Shown in pieces: positions 42,054-50,908 of a DNA stretch of 64,000 bases. The stretch is from Streptomyces deccanensis (GTDB lineage: Bacteria > Actinomycetota > Actinomycetes > Streptomycetales > Streptomycetaceae). Every line of letters begins with the position of its first letter. The first letter of the stretch is position 1. The notes below the pieces were generated by a model. It saw only the letters and a program-made list of their open reading frames with translations. It ran no database searches and was not told the origin of the DNA. The stretch is from contig NZ_CP092431.1 in the NCBI RefSeq assembly GCF_022385335.1, positions 4,340,001-4,404,000 of the forward strand, written 5' to 3'. The translations under genes were made by a program, and so were the position numbers.

Positions 42054-42572
42054 ATGTCAGCGGAGTCCCTAGAGGTGCAGGTCAGACCAGGAGTCGAGAC
42101 CGACCTCGTCGCCCTCACCGACCTCTACAACCACTACGTCCGTGAGACGCCCATCACATTCGATACCGCTGTCTTCACTCCGGAAGAGCGCCGCCCTTGG
42201 CTGCTCTCCCACCTTGAAGACGGACGGCATCGTCTGATGGTTGCCGTCGAGACGGGTTCACAGCGGATTCTTGGATACGCCACGAGCAGCGCGTTTCGCC
42301 CGAAGGCGGCGTACGACACCTCGGTGGAGGTGTCGGTGTACCTCGCCCCGGACGCGGGCGGCCGGGGCGTGGGCACGCTGCTCTACAAGGCGCTGTTCGA
42401 GGCGCTCGCCGACGAGGACGTCCATCGCGCCTACGCCGGCATCACCCAGCCGAACATGCCGTCGACCCGGCTGCACGAGCGCTTCGGGTTCCAGCATGTC
42501 GGCACCTATCGCGAGGTCGGGCGGAAGTTCGGGCGGTACTGGGACGTGGCCTGGTACGAGAGGGAACTGTGA
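42054..42572 (+). CDS. GNAT acetyltransferase, phosphinothricin acetyltransferase-like
   Basis: 172 residues with a strong AGGAGGAGG site; an adjacent in-frame GTG at 42051 is an alternative. Family features are VRPGVETDLVALTDLYNHYV, TFDTAVFTPEERRPWL, the acetyl-CoA loop VYLAPDAGGRGVGTLLY and LHERFGFQHVGTYREVGRKF. It resembles bar/pat-type and methionine sulfoximine acetyltransferases, which act on amino-acid analogues, but some relatives have other substrates. Divergent from hrdD. Confidence 0.87.
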   Translation: MSAESLEVQVRPGVETDLVALTDLYNHYVRETPITFDTAVFTPEERRPWLLSHLEDGRHRLMVAVETGSQRILGYATSSAFRPKAAYDTSVEVSVYLAPDAGGRGVGTLLYKALFEALADEDVHRAYAGITQPNMPSTRLHERFGFQHVGTYREVGRKFGRYWDVAWYEREL

Positions 42573-42612
42573 GGTCCGCGGGGTCCCCGTGGTCCCCAGG
42601 CTCGCTCGGGTG

Positions 42613-42963
42613 TCACTGCTCGGCGGCCAGGGCCTCCCTCATGGTCTTCGCGGTGGTGCGTGGGTCATAGCCCTCAGGTACCCCGTCGACCAGGATGATG
42701 TCGCCCTGGATGTGGCGTGTGCGGAGCGGGGCGATCTCCTGGTAGGCGGGTGAGTCCCACCAGGCGCGCGCCTCCGCGATACCGGGGAAGCCGATCACCA
42801 CGACGGCTCCGGGCCAGCTCCCCTCCTTCACCTCGTGCGGGGTGACGTGCACGAGGAAGCGGCCGCCGTACGGCTCGAAAGTGGCGGGGATGCGTTCGAT
42901 GTACTCGGCGATCTCCGGGTGCGGGGCGGCGTCCTTCAGGTGGGCGATGGCGTAGGCGGGCAT
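42613..42963 (-). CDS. DUF1330 domain protein
   Basis: 116 residues, essentially one ferredoxin-like DUF1330 domain: MPAYAIAHLKDAAPHPEIAE, GGRFLVHVTPHEVKEGSWPG and FPGIAEARAWWDSPAYQEIA. Members are small dimeric proteins with no established reaction. Start ATG at 42963. Convergent with the acetyltransferase. Confidence 0.9.
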   Translation of the reverse strand: MPAYAIAHLKDAAPHPEIAEYIERIPATFEPYGGRFLVHVTPHEVKEGSWPGAVVVIGFPGIAEARAWWDSPAYQEIAPLRTRHIQGDIILVDGVPEGYDPRTTAKTMREALAAEQ

Positions 42964-43076
42964 GGGCGTCCTCCGGTCGGTTCCGACGATCGACGCCTTC
43001 GAGCCTGACAGGGGTACGGGCCCGGGTCGATGACCTGTCAGGTAAGCGACCCCGGCCCGTGCGCACGCCCATGGGG

Positions 43077-43862
43077 TCAGCCGAACTGCACCGAGCGCTT
43101 CGCGAGGCCCATCCAGAAGCCGTCGATCACCGACTTCTGGGCGTCGAGTTCGCCGGCGGCCTCGGCCGCGCCCATCGTGACGAAGAGGGGGGCGAAGTGC
43201 TCGGTGCGGGGGTGGGCCAGCTGTCCGGCCGGGGACTTGTGGAGGAAGTCCAGGAGGGCGTCCCAGTCGCGGGTCTCCAGGGCGCGGTGGCCCCAGTCGT
43301 CGAACTCGGCGGACCAGGTGGGTACACCGGGCTGACGGAGGGCCGCCAGGTTGTGGGTGAAGAAGCCGGAGCCGATGATCAGCACGCCCTCGTCACGGAG
43401 GGGGGCGAGTTTGCGGCCGACGTCCATCAGCTTCAGCGGGTCCAGGGTCGGCATGGAGATCTGCAGGACCGGTATGTCGGCGTCGGGGTACATCTCGACG
43501 AGGGGGACGTACGCGCCGTGGTCGAGGCCCCGGTCCGGGATGTCCTGGACGGGGGTGCCGGGGGCCTGGAGCAGCTTGCGGACCGAGGCCGCCAGCGCGG
43601 GGGCGCCCGGGGCGCCGTACTGGACCTGGTAGTAGTGCTCGGGGAAGCCCCAGAAGTCGTAGACCAGGGGGACGGTGTCGACCGCGCCGAGGGCGAGGGG
43701 GGCCTCCTCCCAGTGGGCGGAGACCATGAGGACCGCCTTGGGGCGGGGCAGGGTCGCGGCCCAGGCGGCGAGTTCGCCGGGCCAGATCGGGTCGTCGGCG
43801 AGCGGTGGGGCCCCGTGGCTCAGGTACAGGGCGGGCATGCGCTCGGCGGTGGCGGCGGACAT
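43077..43862 (-). CDS. LigB-type extradiol dioxygenase (DODA/YgiD family)
   Basis: 261 residues of the class III extradiol ring-cleavage family, which includes 4,5-DOPA dioxygenase. Metal and catalytic positions appear as the His in YLSHGAPP, VSAHWEE, RGLDHGAYVPL and GSGFFTHNL. The ATG at 43862 follows GGGAG. It is divergent, across a 209-bp AT-rich spacer, from a MarR gene that probably represses it. The substrate is a catecholic compound of unknown identity; YgiD-like enzymes are often of uncertain function. Confidence 0.9.
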   Translation of the reverse strand: MSAATAERMPALYLSHGAPPLADDPIWPGELAAWAATLPRPKAVLMVSAHWEEAPLALGAVDTVPLVYDFWGFPEHYYQVQYGAPGAPALAASVRKLLQAPGTPVQDIPDRGLDHGAYVPLVEMYPDADIPVLQISMPTLDPLKLMDVGRKLAPLRDEGVLIIGSGFFTHNLAALRQPGVPTWSAEFDDWGHRALETRDWDALLDFLHKSPAGQLAHPRTEHFAPLFVTMGAAEAAGELDAQKSVIDGFWMGLAKRSVQFG

Positions 43863-44071
43863 AGGGGTGACTCCCTCAACACATGCGCGACGCACGCGAC
43901 ACACACGCCTCGGTGGGCCCGGCGGTCGCTTCTTGTCTCCTTGGTCGCGCCCGGCGCTCCGGGCGCTTGAGACCTCTCCCAACTCCCCAGTAGTTGAAGT
44001 CTCAATATTTCTTGTTTCACCTTACATCTCTATAGTTCAAATTTCAAGGAGGAGCCTCGTACAGTGGGGGT
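43863..44071. promoter_or_regulatory. AT-rich divergent promoter region with TTGA/TCAA dyads
   Basis: The right part (43985-44055) is markedly AT-rich. It carries TTGAAGTCTCAA (TTGA/TCAA arms) and AGTTCAAATTTCAA just before the marR ribosome site AAGGAGG. MarR operators often have such TTGA-type dyads, so this is a probable operator region for both genes. Confidence 0.55.
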
Positions 44072-44578
44072 ATGAAGACCGCATCCGCCGACGAAGAACC
44101 CCGCTGGCTCACCGACGAGGAGCAGCGCACCTGGCTCGCCTACGTGCACGCCAAGACCCTGCTCGAAGACCATCTCGACCGTCAGTTGCAGCGCGACGCG
44201 GGCATGCCGCACCTCTACTACCACCTGCTCGTGGTGCTGTCCGACGCACCGCAGCGGAGGCTGCGGATGACCGAGCTGGCGATGCAGACGAAGATCACGC
44301 GGTCGCGCCTGTCGCACGCCGTGGCCCGGCTGGAGAAGAACGGGTGGGTGCGGCGCGAGAACTGCCCCGTGGACAAGCGGGGGCAGTTCGCGGTCCTCAC
44401 GGACGGCGGGTTCGAGATGCTCTCGAAGAGCGCGCCGGGGCATGTGTCGGCGGTGCGGCAGGCGCTGTTCGACCGGTTGTCATCGGAACAGCAGAAAGCC
44501 CTCGGCGAGATCATGGAGATCGTCGCGGAGGGACTTCAGCCGACGGAGGCGGGCGCGGACCTGCCTTGGCTGCGGTAG
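44072..44578 (+). CDS. MarR family transcriptional regulator
   Basis: 168 residues. Winged helix: LVVLSDAPQRRLRMTELAMQ, TRSRLSHAVARLEKNGWVRR, wing ENCPVDKRGQFAVLTDGG. N- and C-terminal helices would form the dimer interface. ATG at 44072 with AAGGAGG upstream. Divergent from the dioxygenase gene. MarR proteins commonly sense phenolics, matching an aromatic-ring dioxygenase neighbour (inference). Confidence 0.92.
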   Translation: MKTASADEEPRWLTDEEQRTWLAYVHAKTLLEDHLDRQLQRDAGMPHLYYHLLVVLSDAPQRRLRMTELAMQTKITRSRLSHAVARLEKNGWVRRENCPVDKRGQFAVLTDGGFEMLSKSAPGHVSAVRQALFDRLSSEQQKALGEIMEIVAEGLQPTEAGADLPWLR

Positions 44579-44797
44579 GGGGTCTTTCCGTGGTGGAGAT
44601 GCGCGCGTGAGGGCGTGCAGGTGAGTGGAGTGGCGTGCGCGTGAGGGGCGTGCACGTGCGCGTGAGGGGCGTGCCGGTGAGTGGGGGCTGGTCGCGCCGT
44701 TCCCCGCGCCCCTGACGGGGCGCGGGGTGGGGCAAGGGCTGCGGCCCCTGCTCCACCCCGCTCCGTCATCGGTGCCCGTCGCGTTCCCGTGCCCTGG
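44579..44797. repeat. Spacer with direct repeats and dispersed hairpin element
   Basis: GTGCGCGTGAGGGGCGTGC occurs at 44635-44653 and 44656-44674, with weaker copies around. It is followed by the dispersed GCGCGGGGAACGG-type element (44688-44713). The hairpin CCCCGCGCCCC-TGAC-GGGGCGCGGGG at 44702-44727 is perfect and probably terminates both convergent genes. No gene seen. Confidence 0.7.
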
Positions 44798-46348
44798 TCA
44801 GTGGGCGATCACCGGGACCTTGACCTCGTTCGACGCGTCCTCGCCGTCGGCCGAGGCCGCCGTCATGTCGGGCTTGCCCGTCGTGATGAGGGTGAAGGCG
44901 ATGGCGGCGGAGGCCACGAGGATGGCCACGGCGAACCAGATGGCGTTGGTGTAGCCGTTGACCATGCCCTCCAGCTGGACCAGCTGGGCGGCCGGCTTCG
45001 AGGTGGCCGAGCCGATGTGGTCCGCGATGTAGGACGTGGTGGCCGAGGCGGCGATCGTGTTCAGCAGGGCCGTACCGATGGCGCCGCCGACCTGCTGCGA
45101 GGTGTTGACCATGGCGGAGGCCACGCCCGCGTCACGCGGTTCGACCCCGTAGGTCGCCAGGGACATCGCCGGCATGAACGCCGTACCCATACCGAGGCCG
45201 AGCAGCAGCTGGGCCGGCAGGAGCAGGGTGGTGTACGAGGAGCCGACCTCCATCTGGGTCAGCAGGAGCATGCCGAGACCGGCGACCAGGAAGCCCGGGG
45301 CCATCAGCAGGCGCGGCGCGACCCGGGTCATCAGGCGGGTGCCGATCTGGGTCGAGCCGATGATCATGCCCGCGATCATGGGCAGGAAGGCGAAGCCCGT
45401 CTTGACCGGGGAGTACCCCTTCACGATCTGCAGGTAGTAGGTCAGGAAGAGGAACAGGCCGAACATCGCGATGATCGCGAGGCCGAGCGAGAGGTAGACA
45501 CCGCCGCGGTTGCGCTCCAGGAGCACGCGCAGGGGCAGCAGCGGGGCCTTCACCTTGGACTCGACGAACACGAAGGCCGCGAGCAGCACCGCCGAGGCGA
45601 CGAACAGGGTGATCGTCATCGAGTCGCCCCACCCGTCGGACTCGGCCCGCGTGAAGCCGTAGACCAGGGAGACCAGACCCAGGGTGGACAGGACCACGCC
45701 GGGGATGTCGAGCGGGGAGCGGTTGCGGCCGCCCTCCGGCTCACGGATGACCAGGTACGCGCCGACCGCGGCGATCACCGCGAACGGGATGTTGACGAAG
45801 AACGTCCAGCGCCAGTCCAGGTACTCGGTGAGGAAGCCGCCGAGGATCAGGCCCACGGCGCCGCCGCCACCGGCGATGGCACCGTAGATGCCGAACGCCT
45901 TGGCGCGCTCCTTGGCGTCGGTGAACATCACCGCGAGGAGGGAGAGCGCGGCGGGCGCGAGCAGCGCGCCGAAGACGCCCTGGAGGGCGCGGGCGCCCAG
46001 CATCATCGCCTCACCGGTGGCCGCGCCGCCCAGTGCGGAGGCGCCGGCGAAGCCGATCAGACCGGTGACGAAGGTGCGCTTACGGCCCCAGATGTCGGAG
46101 ATACGGCCGCCGAAGAGCAGCAGACCGCCGAAGGCCAGGGCGTACGCGGTGATGACCCACTGACGGTTGCCGTCGGATATCCCCAGGTCCTGCTGGGCGG
46201 AGGGGAGGGCGATGTTCACGATGGTCGCGTCGAGCACGACCATCAGCTGGGCGAGGGCGATGAAGACGAGCGCTTTCCAGCGGTTGGCGTGCGCGTCGCC
46301 GGTCTCGGTTGTCTTGGTCGTCTTGGTTGTGCCGACTGTTTCGGACAT
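44798..46348 (-). CDS. MFS transporter, DHA2 (EmrB/QacA-like) family
   Basis: 516 residues with 14 predicted helices. TM1 is VFIALAQLMVVLDATIVNIA, motif A FGGRISDIWGRKRTFVTG, motif C in GAIAGGGGAVGLILGG. This is the signature set of DHA2 multidrug exporters. ATG at 46348 (MSETVGTTKTTKTTETGD); an upstream GTG at 46360 is possible. It lies 130 bp downstream of a co-directional TetR gene, which is its likely repressor. The spacer has the dyad CTGTCG-TCGT-CGACAG near 46425. Confidence 0.92.
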   Translation of the reverse strand: MSETVGTTKTTKTTETGDAHANRWKALVFIALAQLMVVLDATIVNIALPSAQQDLGISDGNRQWVITAYALAFGGLLLFGGRISDIWGRKRTFVTGLIGFAGASALGGAATGEAMMLGARALQGVFGALLAPAALSLLAVMFTDAKERAKAFGIYGAIAGGGGAVGLILGGFLTEYLDWRWTFFVNIPFAVIAAVGAYLVIREPEGGRNRSPLDIPGVVLSTLGLVSLVYGFTRAESDGWGDSMTITLFVASAVLLAAFVFVESKVKAPLLPLRVLLERNRGGVYLSLGLAIIAMFGLFLFLTYYLQIVKGYSPVKTGFAFLPMIAGMIIGSTQIGTRLMTRVAPRLLMAPGFLVAGLGMLLLTQMEVGSSYTTLLLPAQLLLGLGMGTAFMPAMSLATYGVEPRDAGVASAMVNTSQQVGGAIGTALLNTIAASATTSYIADHIGSATSKPAAQLVQLEGMVNGYTNAIWFAVAILVASAAIAFTLITTGKPDMTAASADGEDASNEVKVPVIAH

Positions 46349-46478
46349 GGGGGTACCCACTTCGGGACTTCGTGACGGAAAGATCGGTATCGGGCGGTGA
46401 AACGGGCGTCGAGAAGTAGCGGTCTGTCGTCGTCGACAGCCGGAAGATCGATGGGTCAGTTCAGGTCTTGCCTGGTGG

Positions 46479-47138
46479 TCAGGACGGGCACGGCCTCCGG
46501 AGGTCCTCCACGGTCACGGGTGCGCCGGGCAGTTCGGAGGGAGCCGGGGCGCGCATCCCGTCCAGGAGCAGTTGCAGATGGCGGTGGACGAAGCGGTCGA
46601 CGCCCGCGCACTGGGTGCCGGCCGGTGGCCTGCTGAGCTGGCTGACGGCGATCATCAGGTCGCCGACACCCACGTCGGAGCGCAGCTGCCCGGCGTCCCG
46701 GGCGCGCCGCATGATCCCTTCGACCTGCTCCTCCAGGCGCTCACGCGCCGCCTCGAGGTCGGGGTGGTGCTTGTCGAACGAGCTCTGGATCATCGGGCAG
46801 AGCGCGCTGACCCGTTCGTCGGCCGAGGTGTGCACGAAGCGCGAGAGCGCCTCGAACGCGTCACCGGTCTCGGTGAGCGCGGTCTCCGCCGCGAGGGCCG
46901 TACGGTCCATGACCGAGCAGACGACCTCACGGACCAGTGCCTCACGGTCCGGGAAGTTGCGGTACAGCGTGGCGTTGCCGACACCGGCCCGGCGGGCGAT
47001 CTCGTCGAGCGGCACCTCGGGGCCGAACTCCACGAACATCTCCCGGGCGGCGGTGACGATCCGCTCCCGGTTGCGCAGGGCGTCCGCCCGAGGGCGAGGC
47101 ACCTTGCGACGCACGGCGGTGGCGGTGGTGCTCTCCAC
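46479..47138 (-). CDS. TetR family regulator of the adjacent exporter
   Basis: 219 residues. HTH: RERIVTAAREMFVEFGPEVP, LDEIARRAGVGNATLYRNFP. The C-terminal domain is helical (TetR_C, SCO1712-type by appearance). The GTG at 47138 has GAGGAG 6 bp upstream and is preferred to the longer frame that begins inside the operator region. It precedes the DHA2 exporter gene in the same direction. An inverted repeat lies 91-110 bp upstream. Confidence 0.9.
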   Translation of the reverse strand: MESTTATAVRRKVPRPRADALRNRERIVTAAREMFVEFGPEVPLDEIARRAGVGNATLYRNFPDREALVREVVCSVMDRTALAAETALTETGDAFEALSRFVHTSADERVSALCPMIQSSFDKHHPDLEAARERLEEQVEGIMRRARDAGQLRSDVGVGDLMIAVSQLSRPPAGTQCAGVDRFVHRHLQLLLDGMRAPAPSELPGAPVTVEDLRRPCPS

Positions 47139-47228
47139 GGCGTACTCCTCTGCCTGATCCAGTGGTGTGGGGGGCGCCCGGTGACGATCCGGGGATGGAG
47201 TCCCCGTTTCGCTCGGACGAAGGGTTAA

Positions 47229-47248
47229 ACGGGGAAACGATCCCCGGT
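47229..47248. promoter_or_regulatory. Inverted repeat upstream of tetR
   Basis: ACGGGGA-AACGA-TCCCCGGT, arms GGGGA/TCCCC, in the promoter region of the TetR gene. Flanking GTTAAACGGGG and TTATTTCCCC extend the symmetry loosely. Likely autoregulatory operator. Confidence 0.5.
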
Positions 47249-47430
47249 TATTTCCCCGCACCGAAGACTTTTCGCGTGACCTGGGTCACATCGGGGCTGA
47301 AGGTGGGGGCCACCGGAGCGCACCCCACGTTCGGCCCTTCCAGCGCGCGCCCACGCACCGGCCGACCCAGGGTGATCGAGAGGGCGCAGCCTTGTCACCG
47401 GACGGCTGCCGTGGAGCGAAGGGCGCGGGC

Positions 47431-48762
47431 ATGCAGCAGCCGTTCCGCAGAAGCGGGATACCTCCGCGCCGGATACGCCCCCGGCGGACCCGTGCGCGCC
47501 GGATGCGTCCGCGCCGGCTCGTCGCGCTCGCGTCCGTCACCGCCCTCACGCTCGCGGTCAGCACCTCCGCAGGCGCCGGGCGCCTGATGGCGAAGGACAA
47601 GGCGACGGCCGCGGGGGCCACCGCCGTGGTCCGCGGTTCGGCGCTCGGCCCCTGCATGATCCGCGGCCCGCTCGGCACCCAGATGTCCGAGGGCATCCCG
47701 ACCCCGCCCGGCTACTCCCGCTCCACCGGCACGGTCCGCGCCCTCAACCTGATGATCGACTTCTCCGACGCCCCCGGTGAGGGCAGCGCGATGGACCGCT
47801 TCGCGGAGTTCGCGCCGCAGACCCAGAAATGGTTCAGGACGAGTTCGTACGGCCGTATCGACTACCGTCCCGAGGCCCCGCTCACCGAGTGGCTGCGGAT
47901 GCCGAGGTCCTTCCGCTCCTACGACATAGAGCGCGGCGCCCCCTTCGACCCCGGCTACCGCCGGCTGGTCCAGGACATGGTGCGGGCCGCCGATCCACTC
48001 GTGGACTTCCGGTCGTACGACCTCGTCAACGTCCTCGTCACGCCGAACGCGGGGCCCTCCGCCCTCGACACCGTCCTGTCGGTGACGTTCGCGGGCAACC
48101 GGGAGGCGCCGGTCGCGGACGGTGTGCCGGTCTCCAACGCGTCCTTCGTCTACAGCCGCCAGGACGACGGCTCGGGCTCGTACGGGGAGACCGGGTACCG
48201 GGTCCTCCCTCACGAGAACGGCCATGCCTTCGGCCTTCCCGACCTCTACACCCACGAGGGCGGGGGCGCGGTGGGGCACTGGGACATCATGAGCGAGGAC
48301 TGGGGCGTCGACAACGATCTGCTGGGCTGGCACAAGTGGAAGCTCGGGTGGCTCGACGAGACGCAGGTGGCGTGTGTGGCGCACGTCGGTTCGGCGGAGT
48401 ACCTGCTGACGCCGCTCGCCTCCGAGGGCGGGGCGAAGCTGATCGTCGTGCCGCTCAGTTCCCGTACGGCGTACGTGGCGGAGTTGCGGACGCGGGCGGG
48501 CAACGACGCGGTGGTGTGCCGGCCGGGGGTGCTCGTCTACCGGGTCGACGCGGCCGTCGACACCGGGAACGGGCCGATCAAGGTCCACGATGCGCGGCGG
48601 GACAGCGGGGGGTGCACGCGCAGCCCCAACGTCCACGCGGAGCTCTCCGACGCGCCGCTCGCCGTCGGCGAGACGTTCAAGGACGCGCGGGCGGGGGTGG
48701 AGATCGCTGTGGCGGGGGTGGATGTCGGGGGGAACCATCGGGTGGTGGTGAGTCGGAGGTGA
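47431..48762 (+). CDS. Secreted M6-type (immune inhibitor A-like) metalloprotease
   Basis: 443 residues from the ATG at 47431. A very Arg-rich N-terminus (RRIRPRRTRARRMRPRRLVA) leads into a hydrophobic export segment ending STSAGAG; it may be a Tat or Sec signal. The catalytic zinc motif is HENGHAFGLPDLY (HExxH). Upstream are ALNLMIDFSDAPGEG and FRTSSYGRIDY, and downstream GHWDIMSEDWG, the usual Met-turn region of M6 proteases. The 140-residue C-terminus is beta-rich. An extracellular protease of unknown target. Confidence 0.88.
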   Translation: MQQPFRRSGIPPRRIRPRRTRARRMRPRRLVALASVTALTLAVSTSAGAGRLMAKDKATAAGATAVVRGSALGPCMIRGPLGTQMSEGIPTPPGYSRSTGTVRALNLMIDFSDAPGEGSAMDRFAEFAPQTQKWFRTSSYGRIDYRPEAPLTEWLRMPRSFRSYDIERGAPFDPGYRRLVQDMVRAADPLVDFRSYDLVNVLVTPNAGPSALDTVLSVTFAGNREAPVADGVPVSNASFVYSRQDDGSGSYGETGYRVLPHENGHAFGLPDLYTHEGGGAVGHWDIMSEDWGVDNDLLGWHKWKLGWLDETQVACVAHVGSAEYLLTPLASEGGAKLIVVPLSSRTAYVAELRTRAGNDAVVCRPGVLVYRVDAAVDTGNGPIKVHDARRDSGGCTRSPNVHAELSDAPLAVGETFKDARAGVEIAVAGVDVGGNHRVVVSRR

Positions 48763-48828
48763 CGGGTTGGGGGCGGCGGGGTGGGTGGTTGGGTGGTTGG
48801 GGTGCGTTTTCGGGTGCGGGTGGGTGGG

Positions 48829-49084
48829 GGTTGCTCGCGCAGTTCCCCGCGCCCCTAAAAGACCAGGCCCTGCGGGCCTGAAAGACCAGGGCCCCGCGGG
48901 CCTGACAGACCACGGTCCTGCGGGCCTGAAAGACCACGGTCCTGCGGGCCTGAAAGACCACGGTCCTGCGGGCCTGAAAGACCACGGTCCTGCGGGCCTG
49001 AAAGACCACGGTCCTGCGGGCCTGAAAAGCGCGGGGCGCAGCCCCCGCTTTTCAGGGGCGCGGGGAACTGCGCGAGAAGCCCCA
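48829..49084. repeat. Palindromic element enclosing a tandem-repeat array
   Basis: The left arm CTCGCGCAGTTCCCCGCGCC (48834-48853, continuing CCCT) and the right arm GGGGCGCGGGGAACTGCGCG (49055-49074) are reverse complements over about 24 bp. They enclose a seven-unit tandem array (48861-49027). An inner hairpin (49021-49056, arms CCTGAAAAGCG/CGCTTTTCAGG) overlaps the right side. The arms belong to the dispersed element also at 39114 and 44688. It sits between the M6 protease and the IclR gene. Confidence 0.85.
48861..49027. repeat. 24-bp tandem repeat, seven units
   Basis: Unit GACCACGGTCCTGCGGGCCT+GAAA. Units begin at 48861 (23 bp), 48884, 48908, 48932, 48956, 48980 and 49004; the last five are nearly identical. 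There are no spacers, so it is not a CRISPR array. Confidence 0.93.
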
Positions 49085-49171
49085 CGCACCCGCACCCGCC
49101 AACGCACCCGAACCCCCGAGCTATCAGGCGCCCGGCGTAGCGGCGCAGCCAGGCCGCATTACCGTGAACCC

Positions 49172-50908
49172 ATGCTCCCGAACGCCCCCGGCGCGGCCGC
49201 CGCCTCCGCGCCCGCGCCCGCCGAAGCCGTCGCACCCCTGATGCGGGGGATCACCGTGCTGCGCCGGCTCACCGAAGCGGACGGAACGCTGAGCCCGAGT
49301 GCGCTGGAGAAGGCGACCGGCCTCGCACGTTCCACCGTGGACCGGATCACGGCGACGCTGGCCCGCATGGGCTACGTACGGCTGGACGGCCGTGACGCCG
49401 TCCTCGCCCCCCGGCTGATGGAGCTGGGCAACGCCTATCTCGCCGCCATCCGCCTCCCCCGCCTCCTGGACGCCCACGCGGACGCCCTCGCCGACGAACT
49501 CGACGAGTCCGTGTCCCTGGCGGTCCGCGACCAGGACGGCGTCCGCTTCATCCACCAGGCCACCCGCCGCCGCGCGATGTCCCTCAGCTTCCGCATCGGC
49601 GACCTCCTCCCGGCCGAACGCACCGCACCTGGCCCGCTGTTCGCCACCGAGTGGGAGCCGGCCGACTGGGCCCGGTGGCGCGCCCGCCGCACGGCCGACC
49701 CCGAGGGCCGCGGCTTCCCGGCGGTCCCCCCGCGAGGCGGTGCCTACGACGACTTCGAGGACCGTACGGCTGAGGCGGGCGCCCAGGGGTGGGCGCTGGA
49801 CGACCAGTTGATCGAACCGGGGCTGGTCGCGGTGTCCGTACCCGTACGGGATCCGCGTACGGGCCGGGTCGCGTGTGTGGCGAGCGTCGTCAGCCACACG
49901 AGCCGGCACACCACGGATTCACTGCGCTCGACGCTGCTGCCCCGGCTGCGGGCGACGGTGGCGGAGATGGAACGGGAGCTGCGGGAGTCGACGAGACTCC
50001 CCAGATCGACGGAACCTCCCCGACCGGCGAGACTGCCCCGGTCGAGGGAGCTGACCGGGTCGGGCGAGCTGACGGAGGGGTCGGGGGCCCTCGGGCTCGC
50101 CGCCTGGACGGGTGCGTCCAAGCAGGAGCTGGGCCGGGAGTTCGTAGAGTCGCTGGCCCGGGGGCTCACCGTGATCACCTCGTTCGGCGAGGGCCGGGCC
50201 GCACTCACCCTCACCGAGGTCGCGCAGGCCACCGGGCTCGCCCGGGCGACGGCCCGGCGCGCGCTGATCACCCTCGAACACCTCGGGTACGTCGAGTCGT
50301 ACGACCGGGTCTTCCGCCTGACCCCCCGGGTGCTGGGCCTGGGCTTCCCGCCCCTGTCGATGCTGCCCCTCCCCGCGATCGCCGCGCCGCACCTGGCCGA
50401 ACTCTCCGCGCGCGTCCACGACTCGGCGTCCCTCGCGGTCCTCACCGGGGGCGCGGAGGAGGTGCAGTACACGGCGCGGGTCGCCACCAGCCGCATCATG
50501 AGCGTCAACATCACCCTCGGGACGCGGCTGCCGGCGTACGCGACGTCCCTGGGTCGGGTGATGCTCGCCGATCTGCTCCCCGAGGTCCCCCTGCCGGAGC
50601 CTCTCGCCCCGCTGACCCCGTACACGGTCACCGACCGGCGGGAGCTGCTGACCCTCCTGGAAGGGGTGCGGGGCGCCGGATACGCCCTGGTCGACGGGGA
50701 GTTGGAGGAGGGGCTGCGGTCCATCGCCGTACCCGTGCGGGAGCGGGGCGGACGGGTCGTCGCCGCGGTGAACGTCGCGATGCACAGCAGTCGGCGGTCG
50801 GTCGAGGAGTGCGTGGCGGAGGTGCTGCCCGAGCTGCGGGCGGCGGTGGGGCGGATCGAGGGGGAGCTCGCGGTGGCGGGGATGTTCCGGCGCGTACCGG
50901 AGGTCTGA
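49172..50908 (+). CDS. Fused double IclR-family regulator
   Basis: 578 residues made of two complete IclR modules. Module 1 (about 15-265): HTH TLSPSALEKATGLARSTVDR, then the effector domain with LADELDESVSLAVRDQDGVR. An Arg/Pro/Glu-rich linker (265-310) follows. Module 2 (310-578): HTH LTLTEVAQATGLARATARRA, effector domain with SVNITLGTRLPAYATSLGRV and SIAVPVRERGGRVVAAVNVA. Module 2 resembles PcaR/PobR-type regulators of aromatic catabolism. The ATG at 49172 is used. No aromatic pathway genes lie next to it here; the nearest is the LigB dioxygenase at 43.1 kb. Confidence 0.9.
   Translation: MLPNAPGAAAASAPAPAEAVAPLMRGITVLRRLTEADGTLSPSALEKATGLARSTVDRITATLARMGYVRLDGRDAVLAPRLMELGNAYLAAIRLPRLLDAHADALADELDESVSLAVRDQDGVRFIHQATRRRAMSLSFRIGDLLPAERTAPGPLFATEWEPADWARWRARRTADPEGRGFPAVPPRGGAYDDFEDRTAEAGAQGWALDDQLIEPGLVAVSVPVRDPRTGRVACVASVVSHTSRHTTDSLRSTLLPRLRATVAEMERELRESTRLPRSTEPPRPARLPRSRELTGSGELTEGSGALGLAAWTGASKQELGREFVESLARGLTVITSFGEGRAALTLTEVAQATGLARATARRALITLEHLGYVESYDRVFRLTPRVLGLGFPPLSMLPLPAIAAPHLAELSARVHDSASLAVLTGGAEEVQYTARVATSRIMSVNITLGTRLPAYATSLGRVMLADLLPEVPLPEPLAPLTPYTVTDRRELLTLLEGVRGAGYALVDGELEEGLRSIAVPVRERGGRVVAAVNVAMHSSRRSVEECVAEVLPELRAAVGRIEGELAVAGMFRRVPEV

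Noticed and set aside
48861..49027. CRISPR array
   Set aside because: Repeats are directly adjacent with no unique spacers, and no cas genes are nearby.
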